Shown here: in pieces, positions 28,201-40,200 of the stretch
How positions within the stretch are numbered: the stretch's first letter is position 1
Layout: every line of letters starts with the position of its first letter
NCBI RefSeq assembly: GCF_011386835.1
Contig: NC_088800.1
Location: 58,371,439 to 58,435,438, forward strand
DNA: 64,000 nucleotides
Origin: Chrysemys picta bellii
Taxonomy: Eukaryota > Chordata > Testudines > Emydidae
Direction: 5' to 3'
The notes under the pieces: model-generated
The model's input: only the letters and a program-made list of their open reading frames with translations
Told to the model about the DNA's origin: nothing
Databases searched by the model: none
Translations under genes and position numbers: made by a program

Positions 28201-31200
28201 ACATCACTACAGGTCCCCCCAGTTTTACTATCAGAGATCTTACGAGCCACCAAGGAAGCGACAGAAACCCCAGCGATCCCACCCTCCGGGACCCCCCATC
28301 ACAGGCTTATACCTCACAGCTTCCACTCCTGGCTAAAAGACATTTCTGAGTCAATCTCAAGAGCTGTCAACCACTTTGCCTACCACCTCACGATCACCCT
28401 ACCCTCTTCAGGGGTCATCTAGCTCTCTTCTTCCAAGCTCAGAGTGCAATAACAATGGACAAATTGGTACTGAATGTCATCCGCCATGGCTGTATGATCG
28501 AATTCATCACGCTACCTCCTCTAAACCCCCCCTCTTGATCCTTCCTCAGGGACCACTCTCACGATAGCATCCTCACCCAAGAGGTGAACTCCTTACTACA
28601 ATGGGGAGTGGTAGAATGCATTCCCCCAGAATATCAAGGGACAGGGTTCTAGTCAGCTTACTTCCTGACACCCAAGAAGAAAGGCGAATGGAGCTCAATC
28701 CTGGACCGCCAATATCTCAACTGCTTCATTCACAAGCCCGTTTCAAATTGTCATGCTGGCAGCGATCATCTCATCCCTAGAAAGAAGCATGTGTTATATG
28801 CAAAATGTTTATTTTAACATCAATATACATCCAGCCCATGGGCGCTTCCTGAGATTGACAATTGGCAACCACCATTTCCTATACAGCGTGCTCCCCTTCA
28901 GAATAACCCCTACCATTCCCAGAGTCTTCACCAAGGTTTTCTCTGTCATAGCAGCCTATATCAGATGTTATTGGGTCTTGGTATTTCCATATCTCAATGA
29001 CTGGCTCTTAGCCACATAGTCCAGGCACGAAGCCCAAGTTTCAACTTCGCTGTTGCTTGGCCTTCTTTCGTCCCTCGGGTCAATATCAATGTCGAGAAAT
29101 CGACCTTTGGCCCCAGACAATCGCTGGACTTTATAGGGGCCACCATCAGCTCAGTCACAGCACAGGCCTAGCTACCAAGGGACAGGTTCCAGAGACTGTG
29201 AGAACTCAGAACTCTCATTGTCAACAATCTGTATGTGCTGGCCAGGACTTGCTGGTCACTCCTTGGCCACATGGCTTGTGCACATATGTCACCACCTTCA
29301 CTTGGCTCCATCTTCACTGCCTCCAGTTTACTCTCCCAACCCTCATGCCATGGACCTCATGCTCACAGTTCCCCACAGGGTATTCTCACCTTTCCAGTCG
29401 TGGACAGACCCACGTCATGTCTGCATAGGGGTTCCCTCCCTCCCCAGACAAGACCATCATCACTGACATATCCCTCATAGGCTGGGGAGCGCACATGGAT
29501 GATCACATGACACAGGGAACGTGGACTCCTCAGGAATCCAGGATGCACATCAACATCCTGGAACTCCGAGCTGTAAGGAAAGCATGTTAAGCCTTTCTCC
29601 CATTCATCCATTCCTGTCAGATTCTTATCATGTCAGACAACACCATCACTGTTTTCTACATCAACAAACGGGGGCATCAGATCAACTGCTTTATGCGCAG
29701 AAGCAGTCCATGTCTGGAATTGGTGCACGTCCCACCAGATCCTCTTTTCCGCAGCCTGTCTCCCAGGGACACCGAAAGTGATTGCGAACTTGCTCAGCAG
29801 GCATTTTGCAATTGACCACAAGTGGGAACTCCATGGCTCAGTAGTTCACAACATCTTCAGCTGATGGGGGATGCCAACCAGAGACCTTTTCACCTCCCAC
29901 ATAAACAGCAAATGCAGCAAGTACTGCTCTAGGTGATGTCTCAGCCACCACTCTCAGGATGATGCTCTCATACTCTCCTAGTCAGACCAAATCAACTACA
30001 GTATGCCTTCCCTCCTCTACCGCTCTTACCTTGAGTACTCCACTAGATCAGGCGAGACAGAGCAACTGTCATTCTGATCACCCCCTACTGGCCCAGACAA
30101 TTCTGATTTCCCGGCCTCCTTCGTTCGTATGTCAACTCGTCCACCAATTCCATCCCCACCTTCCCCAGTCTGCTGACACAGTACAATGGTGAGATCAAAC
30201 ATCCCAATTCACAGGTGCTCCACTTCATAGCGTGGTATTTGGATGGGCATCTGCTCTAGAATGGACTTGTTCCTCAGCCGTGCAAGACATCCTCTCCAGC
30301 AGCAGGAAAGAATCCACTAGATACTGTTACTGAGCCAAGTGAAAACGCTTTGCCTCCTGGGCCCAACAAAAGGGAATTTCACCAGAATCAGTTTGGATCC
30401 CCCTCCTCCTGGACTATCTCCTGTCTTTGAAGGCATCGTGTCTCACCCTCAACTCTGAAAGTCCACCTAGCAGCGATTTAGTACATCCCCCCTCACCCCT
30501 GAAGAAGGGCGCTCTGTCTTTACATACCTGCTAGCTGTGAGGTTTTGGAAGGGCCTCCTCAGAACCTTCCCACCCGTCCAACCCATCCCTCCCCAGTTCT
30601 ATCTGTACTAACGAAAGCACCCTTCGAAGCATTGGCATCATGTTCTACATCAAGAGTGGGCAAACTGCGGCCCGTGGGCCATGTCTGGCCCGTCAGATGT
30701 TTTAATCCGGCCTTCGAGCTCCTGCTGGTGAGCGGGGTTGGGGGCTTGCCCCGCTCCGCGCGTACCATGGCTCCGCGCGGTTCCTGGAAGCAGTGGCATG
30801 TCTCCCCTCCTGCTCCTATGCATAGAGGCAGCCCAAGGGCTCCACACACTGGCCCCCACCCCAAGCATTGACCTTCAGCTCCCATTGGCCGGGAACCACG
30901 GCCAATGGGAGCTGCAGGGGCGGCGCCTGCGGATGGGGCATCGCGCAGAGCTGCCTGGCTGCGCCTCCGCATAGGAACCTGAGGGGGAACGATGGTGCTT
31001 CCAGGAGCTGCAGGGGTGGTGCCTGTGAATAGGCCAGTGCACAGAGCCGCCTGGCCGCACCTCTGCCGGAGGAGGGACATGTCACTGCTTTTGGGAGCTG
31101 CTTGAAGTAAGCACCGCCTGGAGCCTGCACCCATGACCTCTTCCCACACCCCAACCCCCTGCCCCAGCCCTGATCCCCCTCCACCCTCTGAACCCCTCGG

Positions 31201-34200
31201 TCCCAGCCTGCACCCCAAACCCCTCATCCTCAGCCCCACCCCAGAGCCTGCACCCCCAGCCGGAGCCCTCATCCCCTCCTGCACCCCAACCCCCAATTTC
31301 ATTAGTATTCATGGCCTGCCATACAATTTCCATACCCAGATGTGGCCCTCGGGCCAAAAAGTTTGCCCACCCCTGCTCTATGTCCCTCTCCATGAAAGTT
31401 GCCTTCCTTGATGCTATCACTTCTGCAAGAAGGGTCGTTGAACTCGGAGCCATGACGGCAGACCCCCTTTCCCAATTTTCCATAAAGATAGAGTCTCCCT
31501 GCACCTGCATCCCAAATTCTTGCCAAAGGTAATCTCCCACTTTCACATCAATCCAGTTACTTAGGCTTTGTCTACACTACAGACCTTACAGCGGCACAGC
31601 TGTACCACTGCATCTGCACTGCTGTAAGGTCTCCCATGTAGCTGCTCTATGTCTGCTCTCCCGCTGGCATAATTAAACCACCCCCAATCGAGTGGCAGTA
31701 GCTATGTTGGCAGGAGAGTGTCTCCCACCGACATAGCACTGTCACATTGGCGCTTTTCTCAGTGAAACTTATGTTTGTCAGGGGGTGTTTTTTCACACCC
31801 CTGACTGACAAAAGTTTTATTGACAAGAGTGCTAGTATAGACAGAGCCTTACCTTTTTTTTTTCTGAAGCCACACGCATCTACAGAGGAATGATGACTCC
31901 ACTCTCTGGACAACTGATGGGCCTTAGCCTTCTACCTGCAGAGGACAAGACCCATCAGGAAGTCCCCCAGACTGTTTGTTCCAGTAGCAGAAAGCAGGCA
32001 GTCTCCATCCAGAGAATCTCCAAGTGAATTTCAGGTTGCATTACACTTTGCTACCAACTGTCTGATCTACCTCCCCACACTGGGGTGTGGGCTCATTCCA
32101 TGCCGAGCTCGGGCTTCGATCCTGGCCTCCCTCCAGGACAGGCCGTTGTGGGACCTATGTAGAGTAGCCACGTGGAGTTCTGTGCACATCTTTGCTACGC
32201 ACTATGCCTTAGTACAGGACTCGGTGGCAAATGCCTCCTTTGGTGCAGCAATCCTCTGCATGACCATTCCACCTTCATCCTTACACCCTCCTCTGGCTTA
32301 GGTACTGCTTTTTAATCATCCTCAGTGGAATACAGTAGGGACCATCCAAGAAGAGGTGGTTGCTTACCTGTAACTGGAGGTTCTTTAATATGAGTGGTCC
32401 CTAGCTGTATTCCACTTCCCGCCCTCCATCCCCTCTGTACGGATCTGTTTGGTTCGCTGTGGAGAGGGAACTGGAGACTCAGTGAAACCACGAGGCGAGC
32501 CAGGGCGCATGCGCAGACCAATGGACACTACTTTCAAATTCTCTGACTCCGGGCGCATGGTGCACATGTGCAAACCCTCCGTGGAATACAGATAGGGACC
32601 ACACATCCCAAAGAACCTCCAGTTACAGGAAAGTAACCTCCTCTTATCTGACAGTAGCACCCAAAGGCTTCAATCAGGGCCCATCGTATTAGGTGCTGTA
32701 AAAACACACGCAGGCTACGTTGTGCAGACCCAAGACCTAGAATAACTAGGTGTGACTCAATCCAGAAGGCCCTTGTATAGTAGACACTAGAGGCCAAATC
32801 ATCTCTCCCTTCCTGCAGTAGTGAACACTGACCCTGTGGAACCAATGCAGTTCTGCTGTGGAAAGGGGGACAGGATCTGGGGAACCCACACAGGAAGTCC
32901 ACATCCTGAGCACCATGGAGTTTCCTTCTTGCAGGCTGTCTGCATCCACTCCACAGAGCAATGCTGTGATGTCATCATGGGGAAGAACAGGGCTGGTGGA
33001 TCTACCCACTGTTGTCCCCCATGGAGGAGAAACAAGGGAGTTGTGAAGGATGCTGCAGCACGGACTGTAGGTGTATCTTTGCGCTGTTCCACACGCCAGT
33101 AAGAGGGAATTTCTTACCTCTCCAGCTCCTGTGGTTTTCCACAAGATGCAGCCCAGCTACTCGGGCTGTGTGCTGGTTCTGGAATTTTGCCATTGGCCTG
33201 TGACTTACAATCTAGTCTATGTGTTAGGTATTATTTTAACCTTAGCTTCTGATAACTGACTAGTCATTTTTCTCACCACATGTCATATATCAACTGGAAA
33301 ATCAATTTTGTTCTCCCAACACTTTTCTGTAGGCCTGCTCTAGACTCATGGCTAAAATGTCTTTCTCCATTTCATTTGCTCTTCCTCCACTGTCATGGCA
33401 TGTAGCAATCTGACATTTTAAATGTACATTGAAATGGCAATGTGATGTACTTGGCACACTGGCCAGCCCTGGGGGAGCTGTCTTTGACTCAGCATACCTG
33501 CTATGGGCCTGACCAAAGTCCATTGAAGCCAATGGGAATCATTCCATTTGAGGAAACAGTAAAAAGAAAGGAAGAGCAGATTCTATATCAATTGTGCTGG
33601 AGGAGGAAATTAGATTTCTGTAGGGCTACAGAACTATAGAGCTACAGCAGTAGATAGTGGCTTATATAGACATTAATGCTAGATATTGGAGTATATAAGT
33701 ACTGATTTGCCTCTGCCTCTTCCTTGCTGCTTGGAGTGACTTATCCTCTTCTTGAATGGGTTGGGCCCTGGCTTCTTTTTTGTGATGTCTGGTGCCTTCA
33801 GCCAAGGTGACTCTTTGCGGTGCCTGAGATATGAGGTGTACTGTTGCTTGGGAAAACTGAATAATGTTACCACTGCTGGCAAGGAGCATAAAACCTGAAA
33901 CACAAGACACAAAGTACATGAGCACAAAGTCCAGCAAAGAAATGATGCTCCCAACAATAACTGCATAACAAAGGGGGACTTTACTAGGAGCAGGAATATA
34001 GGATCTGGAAAGCAAAGGCTTAGGGTTAACTAATAAGTACTAACAAATCAACAAATTGTCCAGTGTCCTCCCTGGCACCTTCCCAGGAATATGAGATGCC
34101 GGGGATAAGTCTAGAGACAGGTGCTGCAGTGCTGTGAATGCTGGCTGGCTTAAACAAAACAAAGGATTCTCTTACAATGTCTTTGCCCCTCTCTTGGCTC

Positions 34201-37200
34201 CATGGTCTGGAGTCCTGCGGAATTCTTGTCTGGCCCTCGTGAATCAGGCTCCCTGAGCTGTTCTCTTCTTGCTCAGCTCCCAAAGCTCAAAACTGAAACT
34301 GAGCTAGTTTCTTTGTCTCTCACTAAGTCAGGCTGTCCCCTGACGCTGAGGGGCTGAGCAGCCCCCGCGTGTCACTGGCCCAGCAAAATGCTTGTCCAGA
34401 TCACAACATGCAGAAGCCTCCCTATTGGCCTCAGCAGGAGTTTCTAGTCCATTCCGTCCCCACCCGTGACTCCAAGCATCACTGAACTTGGAGGGACATA
34501 CCAGCAGCCCAGAATGTAGGGTTACCATACGTCCGTTTTTTCCCGGACATGTACGGCTTTTTGGTAATCAAACCCCCGTCCGGGGGGTATTTCCAAAATG
34601 CCGAACATGTCCGGGAAAAATACTCCCTGGCTTACCTTAGAGTGGGCGCCACGGGCTGCTGTGCTCCCTGACTCCTGGGCTCTGTAAGAGCCAAGTGCTA
34701 CCGGCTTCGGGCAGCCCCCATGCCTCTGGACCCTGCGTCCCCGGCCGGGCACTTCCCCTCCTGGGCTCCAGGGGCGCAGGGTCCAGAGGCATGGGGGCTG
34801 CCCGAAGCCGGTAGCGCTCGGGCAACTCAGCACTTACAGAGCCCAGGAGTTCAGGGAGCACAGCAGCCGCCGGAGCCCGGGAGGGGAAGTGCCCGGCTGG
34901 GGGCGCAGGGTCCGGAGGCATGGGGGCTGCTCGAAGCCCGAGCGCTACCGGCTTCATGGTTTGCCGGGCAGCCTCCAGACCCTGACCCCCGGCTGGGCAC
35001 TTCCCCTCTTGGGCTCCAGCTGCGCTGGGGAAGCGCCAGCCGAGGGCGCAGGGTCTGAGGGCTGCCTGGCAAACCGTGAAGCTGGTAGCGCTTGGGCAGC
35101 CCTTTTCGCGTGGCTGGGAGGGAGGAGGGGGAATGCAGGGCGCTCAGGGGAGGGGGCGAAGTTAGGGCGGGGACTTTGGGGAAGGGGCGGAGTTGGGGCG
35201 GGGCCGTGGGTGGGAAAGGGGCGGGGCCAGGGCCCCGTGGAGTGTCCTCTTTTTTTATTTTTTAAATATGGTAACCCTACCAGAATGTCTTCCTCATATA
35301 TATTACTTACTGCTGTTTGGGAATTCTCTTTCTCTGCACATTAGCGGCTCCATCCATGAGTGGGCATTCATTCAAGAGCAGGACCAAGGCACAGAGTGTG
35401 AATAATGGGGATAGCAGGCATTCTGAAGTACAGCCTGAAGAACTATTCTTTAAGAGTGGGTTTTTTAACCTTGCATCTGATACATTTTAGTGTCTGTATT
35501 AATTTACATTATGTCTGTATATTTGCATAGGGTACGAGTTTTGCTTCTGTTGCAAAAGGCCTTGAGATATTAGCTTCAAGGGCAGTGTATAAACGGAAGC
35601 TGATTACTGTCATACTAAATCTGAGCCCCAGCAAAAACGCATGGGGTTTGTTCTCTTGAATTTGTCAATCCTGTAAGTTTGAGATCTTCTTTTTCCCCCC
35701 CACAGAATGTTCACAGAGTCCTGAGCACACCCAGCCAGTTACCAGATGAGACAAGGTGGGGAAAGGCTTCTGAGAATTGTGAATGTGTGCATAAAATGAC
35801 CTTGTTTTGACCTTTGTCTGGCTGATGTGTTTACAGCAGAAGTGGGCAAACTATGGCCCGCGGGCCACATCTGGCCTGTTCTCCCCGGCCCCATAGCTTC
35901 TGGCCCGGGAGGCTCACCCCAGCCCCTTCCCTGCTGTTCCCCCACCCCCACAGCCTCAGCTCACTGCGCCACCGGCACAATGCTGCTCTGGGTGGTTGAG
36001 CGACGAGGTCCTGGTGCAGCGCAGCTGCAGAGCCCAGCCTGACCCGGTGCTCTGTGCTGCGTGACTGGCTCCAGCTGGATGGCACGGCTGCCTGTCCAGG
36101 TGCTCTGGGTGGCGCGGTAAGGGGGCAGAGAGCGGGGGAGGGGGATTGGATAGAGGGCAAGGGAGTTCGGGGGGTGGTCAGGGGCTGGGAGTGTGGATAG
36201 GGGTCGGGGCAGTCAGAGGGCAGGGGACAGGGGGGTTGAATGGGGGCAGGGGTTCCAGGGGCGGTCAGAGAGAAGGGGTGGTTGGATGGGGCAGCGGTTC
36301 AGGGGGCAGTCAGGAATGAGAGGAGGGGTTGGATGGGGCAGCTGGGGGCAATCAGGGGTGGAGATTCCGGGGGCGGTCAGGGGACAGGGAGAAGGGGTGG
36401 TTGGATGGGGCAGGGATCCCGGGGGGGGACAGTCAGGAAGGGTGGGGGTTGGATGGGGTGGCGGGGGGCAGTTGGGAGCGGTCAGGGAACAGGGGGGGTT
36501 GGATGGGGCAGGAGTCCCTGGGGGCTGTCAGGGGTGAGAAGCAGGGGGGATCGGATAGGGGGAAGGGGCCAGGCCATGCCTGCCTGTTTGGGGAGGCACA
36601 CCCTCCCCTACCTGGCCCTCCATACAATTTCTGAAACCCGATGCGGCCCTCAGGCCAAAAAGTTTGCCCACCCCTTGTTTACAGGGTGTCAGTTGCTGCT
36701 GTTACTCCTCATCTACTAACAAAGGTATCAGGGTGTCAGTTGCTGCTGTTGCTCCTCATCTAGGTAACAAAGGTACTGAATAAATACAGTCACTTGGTGA
36801 ATGAAACAGATGGGATAGGATGGTCTTGTGGCTAAAATACCAGCCTGGAACTCAGGAGATCTGGGTTCTATTCCAAACTCTTTCTGAGTGACCTTGGTTA
36901 AGTTATTTAGGCCAAAGCTTGATTGCCTAGGCTTAGGTACCTAAATAAGTGGCCTAATTTTCAGAGGCCTGGAGCAGATTAAGTCTGAGTTGCAGATCCT
37001 GGCTGTGCAAAACTTGCCTAAGATTAGCCAATGTTTGGTTTTGGGCCCATCTCTGTTTTTATCATCTGTTACTGAAATTGGGAGTTATGCTGTCTGTTAT
37101 TCATCTTCGTTGATGAGAGTCTGGCAAATGAACTGAGGTGTATCTCTAACTCTGAAAAGGTTACAGGGACATTGTTAAGGTTTGTAGCCCTACCCTACAA

Positions 37201-40200
37201 ATTGAACATATCTTTTTTAATATCTGTTGGAAAAACCCATATCATTCTTTGCATTGATTTCCAAAACAAATGAATCCGAAATCTGACTTTTTATTGTTTA
37301 AAAAAAATCAGCATTCCAGGGCTAATGAGCAACCTTATAATAATACACCAGTATTTATGTGTGACAGGGGGATGGTAGATTTCAATTTCAAATAATTCTA
37401 AGCTAGCTATACATACAAAATGATGGGCTCTAAATTACCTGTTACCATTCAGGAAAGAGATCTTGGAGTCATTGTGGCTAATTCTCTGAAAACATTTGCT
37501 CAATGTGCAGCAGCAGTCAAAAGCTATGTCTACACTGCAGTTAAAAACCCGCACCTGGCCCATGCCAGCTGACTCGGGCTCCCAGTCTAAGGGTCTGTTT
37601 AATTGAGGTGTAAATGTCTGGGCTTGGGCTGAAGCCAGGCTCTAGGGCCCTGGGAAAGGGGAGGGACCCAAACTTGGGTGGCAGCCTGAGCCCAAATGTG
37701 CACACCGCAGTTAAGCAGCCTCTTAGCCTGAGCTTCATGAGCCTAACTCAGCTGGCCCAGGCCAGCCGCAGGTGTCTAATTGTACTGTAGACATACCCCA
37801 AAAGGCTAACAGAATGTTAGGAACCATTGGGAAAGGGATAGATAATAAAGCCGAGAATATCATAATGCCACTTTATAAACCCATGGCACAGCCACACCTT
37901 TACTCCCGAGGGAATTCTGCGCCAACAAAATTAAAATTCTGCACACAATATTTTAAAATTCTACAAAATTCTGCAAATTTTATTTGTCAATAAATAAATG
38001 TGGCTCCAGCATGGCAATGGGGAGCACTGGCCACTGGCTGCACTGAGGTGGGAGATCACCCTGAAGCCCCCACATCCCCCGGTACAGGGACTTGGCAGTG
38101 AGGCTGCACCTGTCCCTGACACAGTTCAAGAGCTGGGCCTGCCCCAGAAACACCCCACGGTCCTGACCCTCTGCGCCAGATGCACCAGGTGTGGGTGAGC
38201 AGGCTCAGCCCAGCAGGATCCAAGTGCGGAGGGGCTTAATGTGGGAGTATCTGGGGTGTGTGTGTGTGAGGTTTCTGTGTGGGGCAATCTGGGTGCGGAC
38301 GGCTCAGTGGGAGATCTGGATGCATAGAGGCTTGTTGGAGGGTTCCGGGTGCAGGGGCAATGGAACTCTGCAGGGGATCCAGGTAGGGTGACCAGATGTC
38401 CTGATTTTATAGGGACAGTCCCGATTTTGGGGGCTTTTTCTTATATAGGCACCTATTACACCCCACCCCCTGTCCTGATTTTTTACACTTGCTATCTGGT
38501 CACCCTAGATCCAGGTGAAGGTGGTTGGGGCACGGGGGTGCCTGTGGGGGGCTTCGTGGGGGGTCTGGGTGCTGGGGAAGTGGGGCTTGATGGGGTGGGG
38601 ATCCAGGTGCAGCTGGTTGGGGAACAGTGGGGTGGGGGTCTGGGTGTGGGGTGCTCATCGGAGGGGTCCAGGTGTAGGGAGGTAGGGCTTGTCAGAGTGA
38701 GGGTTTGATGGACCTGCTTAACAGGGGAACCTCAGCTGCTGCCGAGGGGATGCCGCATGCCGGGATCCCGCTTCCCCCCCCCGCGATTCCCCTATCCCCT
38801 TTTCTTCTCCATCCCCCTCCCCTCACTTCCACATTCTCTGCCTCCTGCCCTATTCCACCCGTCCTTCTTTCCCCACTGCCTCTTCCCTCATTTCCCCCAC
38901 CTCCCTTACTGAGCACTCACTGTTGCACAGAGTAGAAAACAGGAAAGCTCCCCACACACAGAAGGGGAGCATGATTGGCACTAGGACCCAAGAAACAGCG
39001 TTCAGCTGCAGAGTCAGCAGAGCAGAGAGAGCCTCCTTCAGTTCGGCAGCTCTGCTCTTGCAGAATGAGGGGGGGCAGCAGCAGCATGTAACCCTGTGTT
39101 AAAGGGTTACCATATTTTGAGCGTCCAAAAAGAGGACACTCCACGGGGCCCCACCCCCAGCCCTCCCACGCCCCTGCCCCAACTCCACCCCTTCCCCAAA
39201 GTCCCCGCCCCAACTCCGCCCCCTCCCCTGCGTCCCGCGAACATTTGATTGGCGGGAAGCCTGAAGCAGGCAGCAGGTAAGCTGGGGTGGGGGGGGGAGG
39301 AGGCGCGGCCCAGTCTTCCCTCCCCCCCCCCCCCCAACCGAGCGGCTCCCTCCGGCGGCTGGCCCTGGCCCCAGCCCCAGCGTCTCCAGCCTGGCTCGGC
39401 TCGGGCCCTGGGGTGCCAGCCCCGGGCCAGCCCCTGGCCGAGCACCCCCGGCCCGCCCAGCACTGCCAGCCCGGCCCCCGGCCCAGCACCGCCGGCGCCC
39501 GGCCCCCAGCCCAGTACCGCCGGCCCCCGGCCCAGCACCCCTGGCCCAGCATGTCCCTATTTTCCTGGACATGTTCGGCTTTTTGGGATTTCCCCCCGGA
39601 CGGGGATTTGAGGCCCAAAAAGCCGGACATGTCTGGGAAAATCCGGATGTATGGTAACCCTACCCTGTGTGCCCCTGATCGCCCCCTCCCCCGCTCTCCC
39701 TCCCTTCCATGTGGCTTCCCTTTGCTTCCCTGATGTTTTCTGCAGGGATACATAGGAAATCTGCATGGGGGGGGGGGGCATTTTCTGCAGGGATGCAGTC
39801 ACGCAGAATCCCCCCAGGAGTAACACCTTGAATACTGTGTGGAGTTCTGGACGTCCCATCTCAAAAAAGATCGATTAGAATTGGAAAAGGTGCTGAGAAG
39901 GGCAACAAAATGATTAGGGGTATGGAACAGCATCCATATGAGGAGAAATTTAAAAGTCTGGGACTGTTCAGCTTAAATTAGAGACGATTGAGGGAGGATA
40001 TGATACAAGCCTATAAAATCATGGATGGCATGGAGAAAGTGAATAGGGAAGTGTTATTTACCTCTTCACATAACACAAGAACAAGAGTCACCCAATGAAA
40101 TTAATAGGCAGCAAGCTTAAAACAAACATAAGGAAGTACTTCTTCACACAACACACAGTCAGCCTGTGGAACTCATTGCCAGGGGATGTTGTGAAGGACA

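Larger units (their letters stand above)
30220..32300 (+). pseudogene. DIRS-like tyrosine recombinase, interrupted twice
   Basis: N-terminal core-binding part near 30290-30370 ([11 protein letters not shown]). The frame is interrupted by a hAT at 30651-31375 and a MITE at 31561-31851 and ends near 32160-32260 with a [15 protein letters not shown] segment. Stops throughout. Assignment rests mainly on position after RNase H and the N-terminal motif. Confidence 0.6.
25249..32645 (+). mobile_element. DIRS-like tyrosine-recombinase retroelement, decayed
   Basis: About 7.4 kb in intron K-L. Terminal sequences at 25249-25420 and 32310-32645 are inverted copies instead of direct LTRs. Between them, in order on the + strand: a Cys/His-containing gag-like frame, a reverse transcriptase with FPYLNDWLL, an RNase H ([14 protein letters not shown]) and a tyrosine-recombinase region. 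This order and the inverted ends are those of DIRS elements. All frames carry stops, and two hATs and one MITE interrupt them. Removing the three insertions leaves about 5.8 kb, a usual DIRS length. Confidence 0.85.
37901..39822. mobile_element. large hAT-type element with two nested hATs
   Basis: Ends TACTCCCGAGGGAATTCTGCG and CAGAATCCCCCCAGGAGTA are inverted. acacctt repeats on both sides (37894-37900 and 39823-39829). It splits the CR1 codons around a LEYC motif. It contains the hATs at 38384-38507 and 39100-39662. GC-rich interior, no transposase recognised. Confidence 0.85.

Noticed and set aside
30559..31302. 247-codon - strand Gly-rich frame
   Set aside because: Runs through the interior of the hAT at 30651-31375.
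35346..35480. Possible exon before exon L ([15 protein letters not shown]...)
   Set aside because: An acceptor-like cattag precedes it, but no donor follows and exons K and L already join in phase.
36185..36560. CRISPR-like regular repeats
   Set aside because: Imperfect G-rich tandem units in a vertebrate hAT, without uniform repeats and unique spacers.
36193..36719. Gly-rich frames that look like a silk or keratin-type protein
   Set aside because: They are translations of the G-rich minisatellite in a hAT.
38917..39753. 278-codon - strand frame
   Set aside because: Crosses the borders of a nested hAT (39100-39662) and consists of Gly/Ala/Arg repeats.
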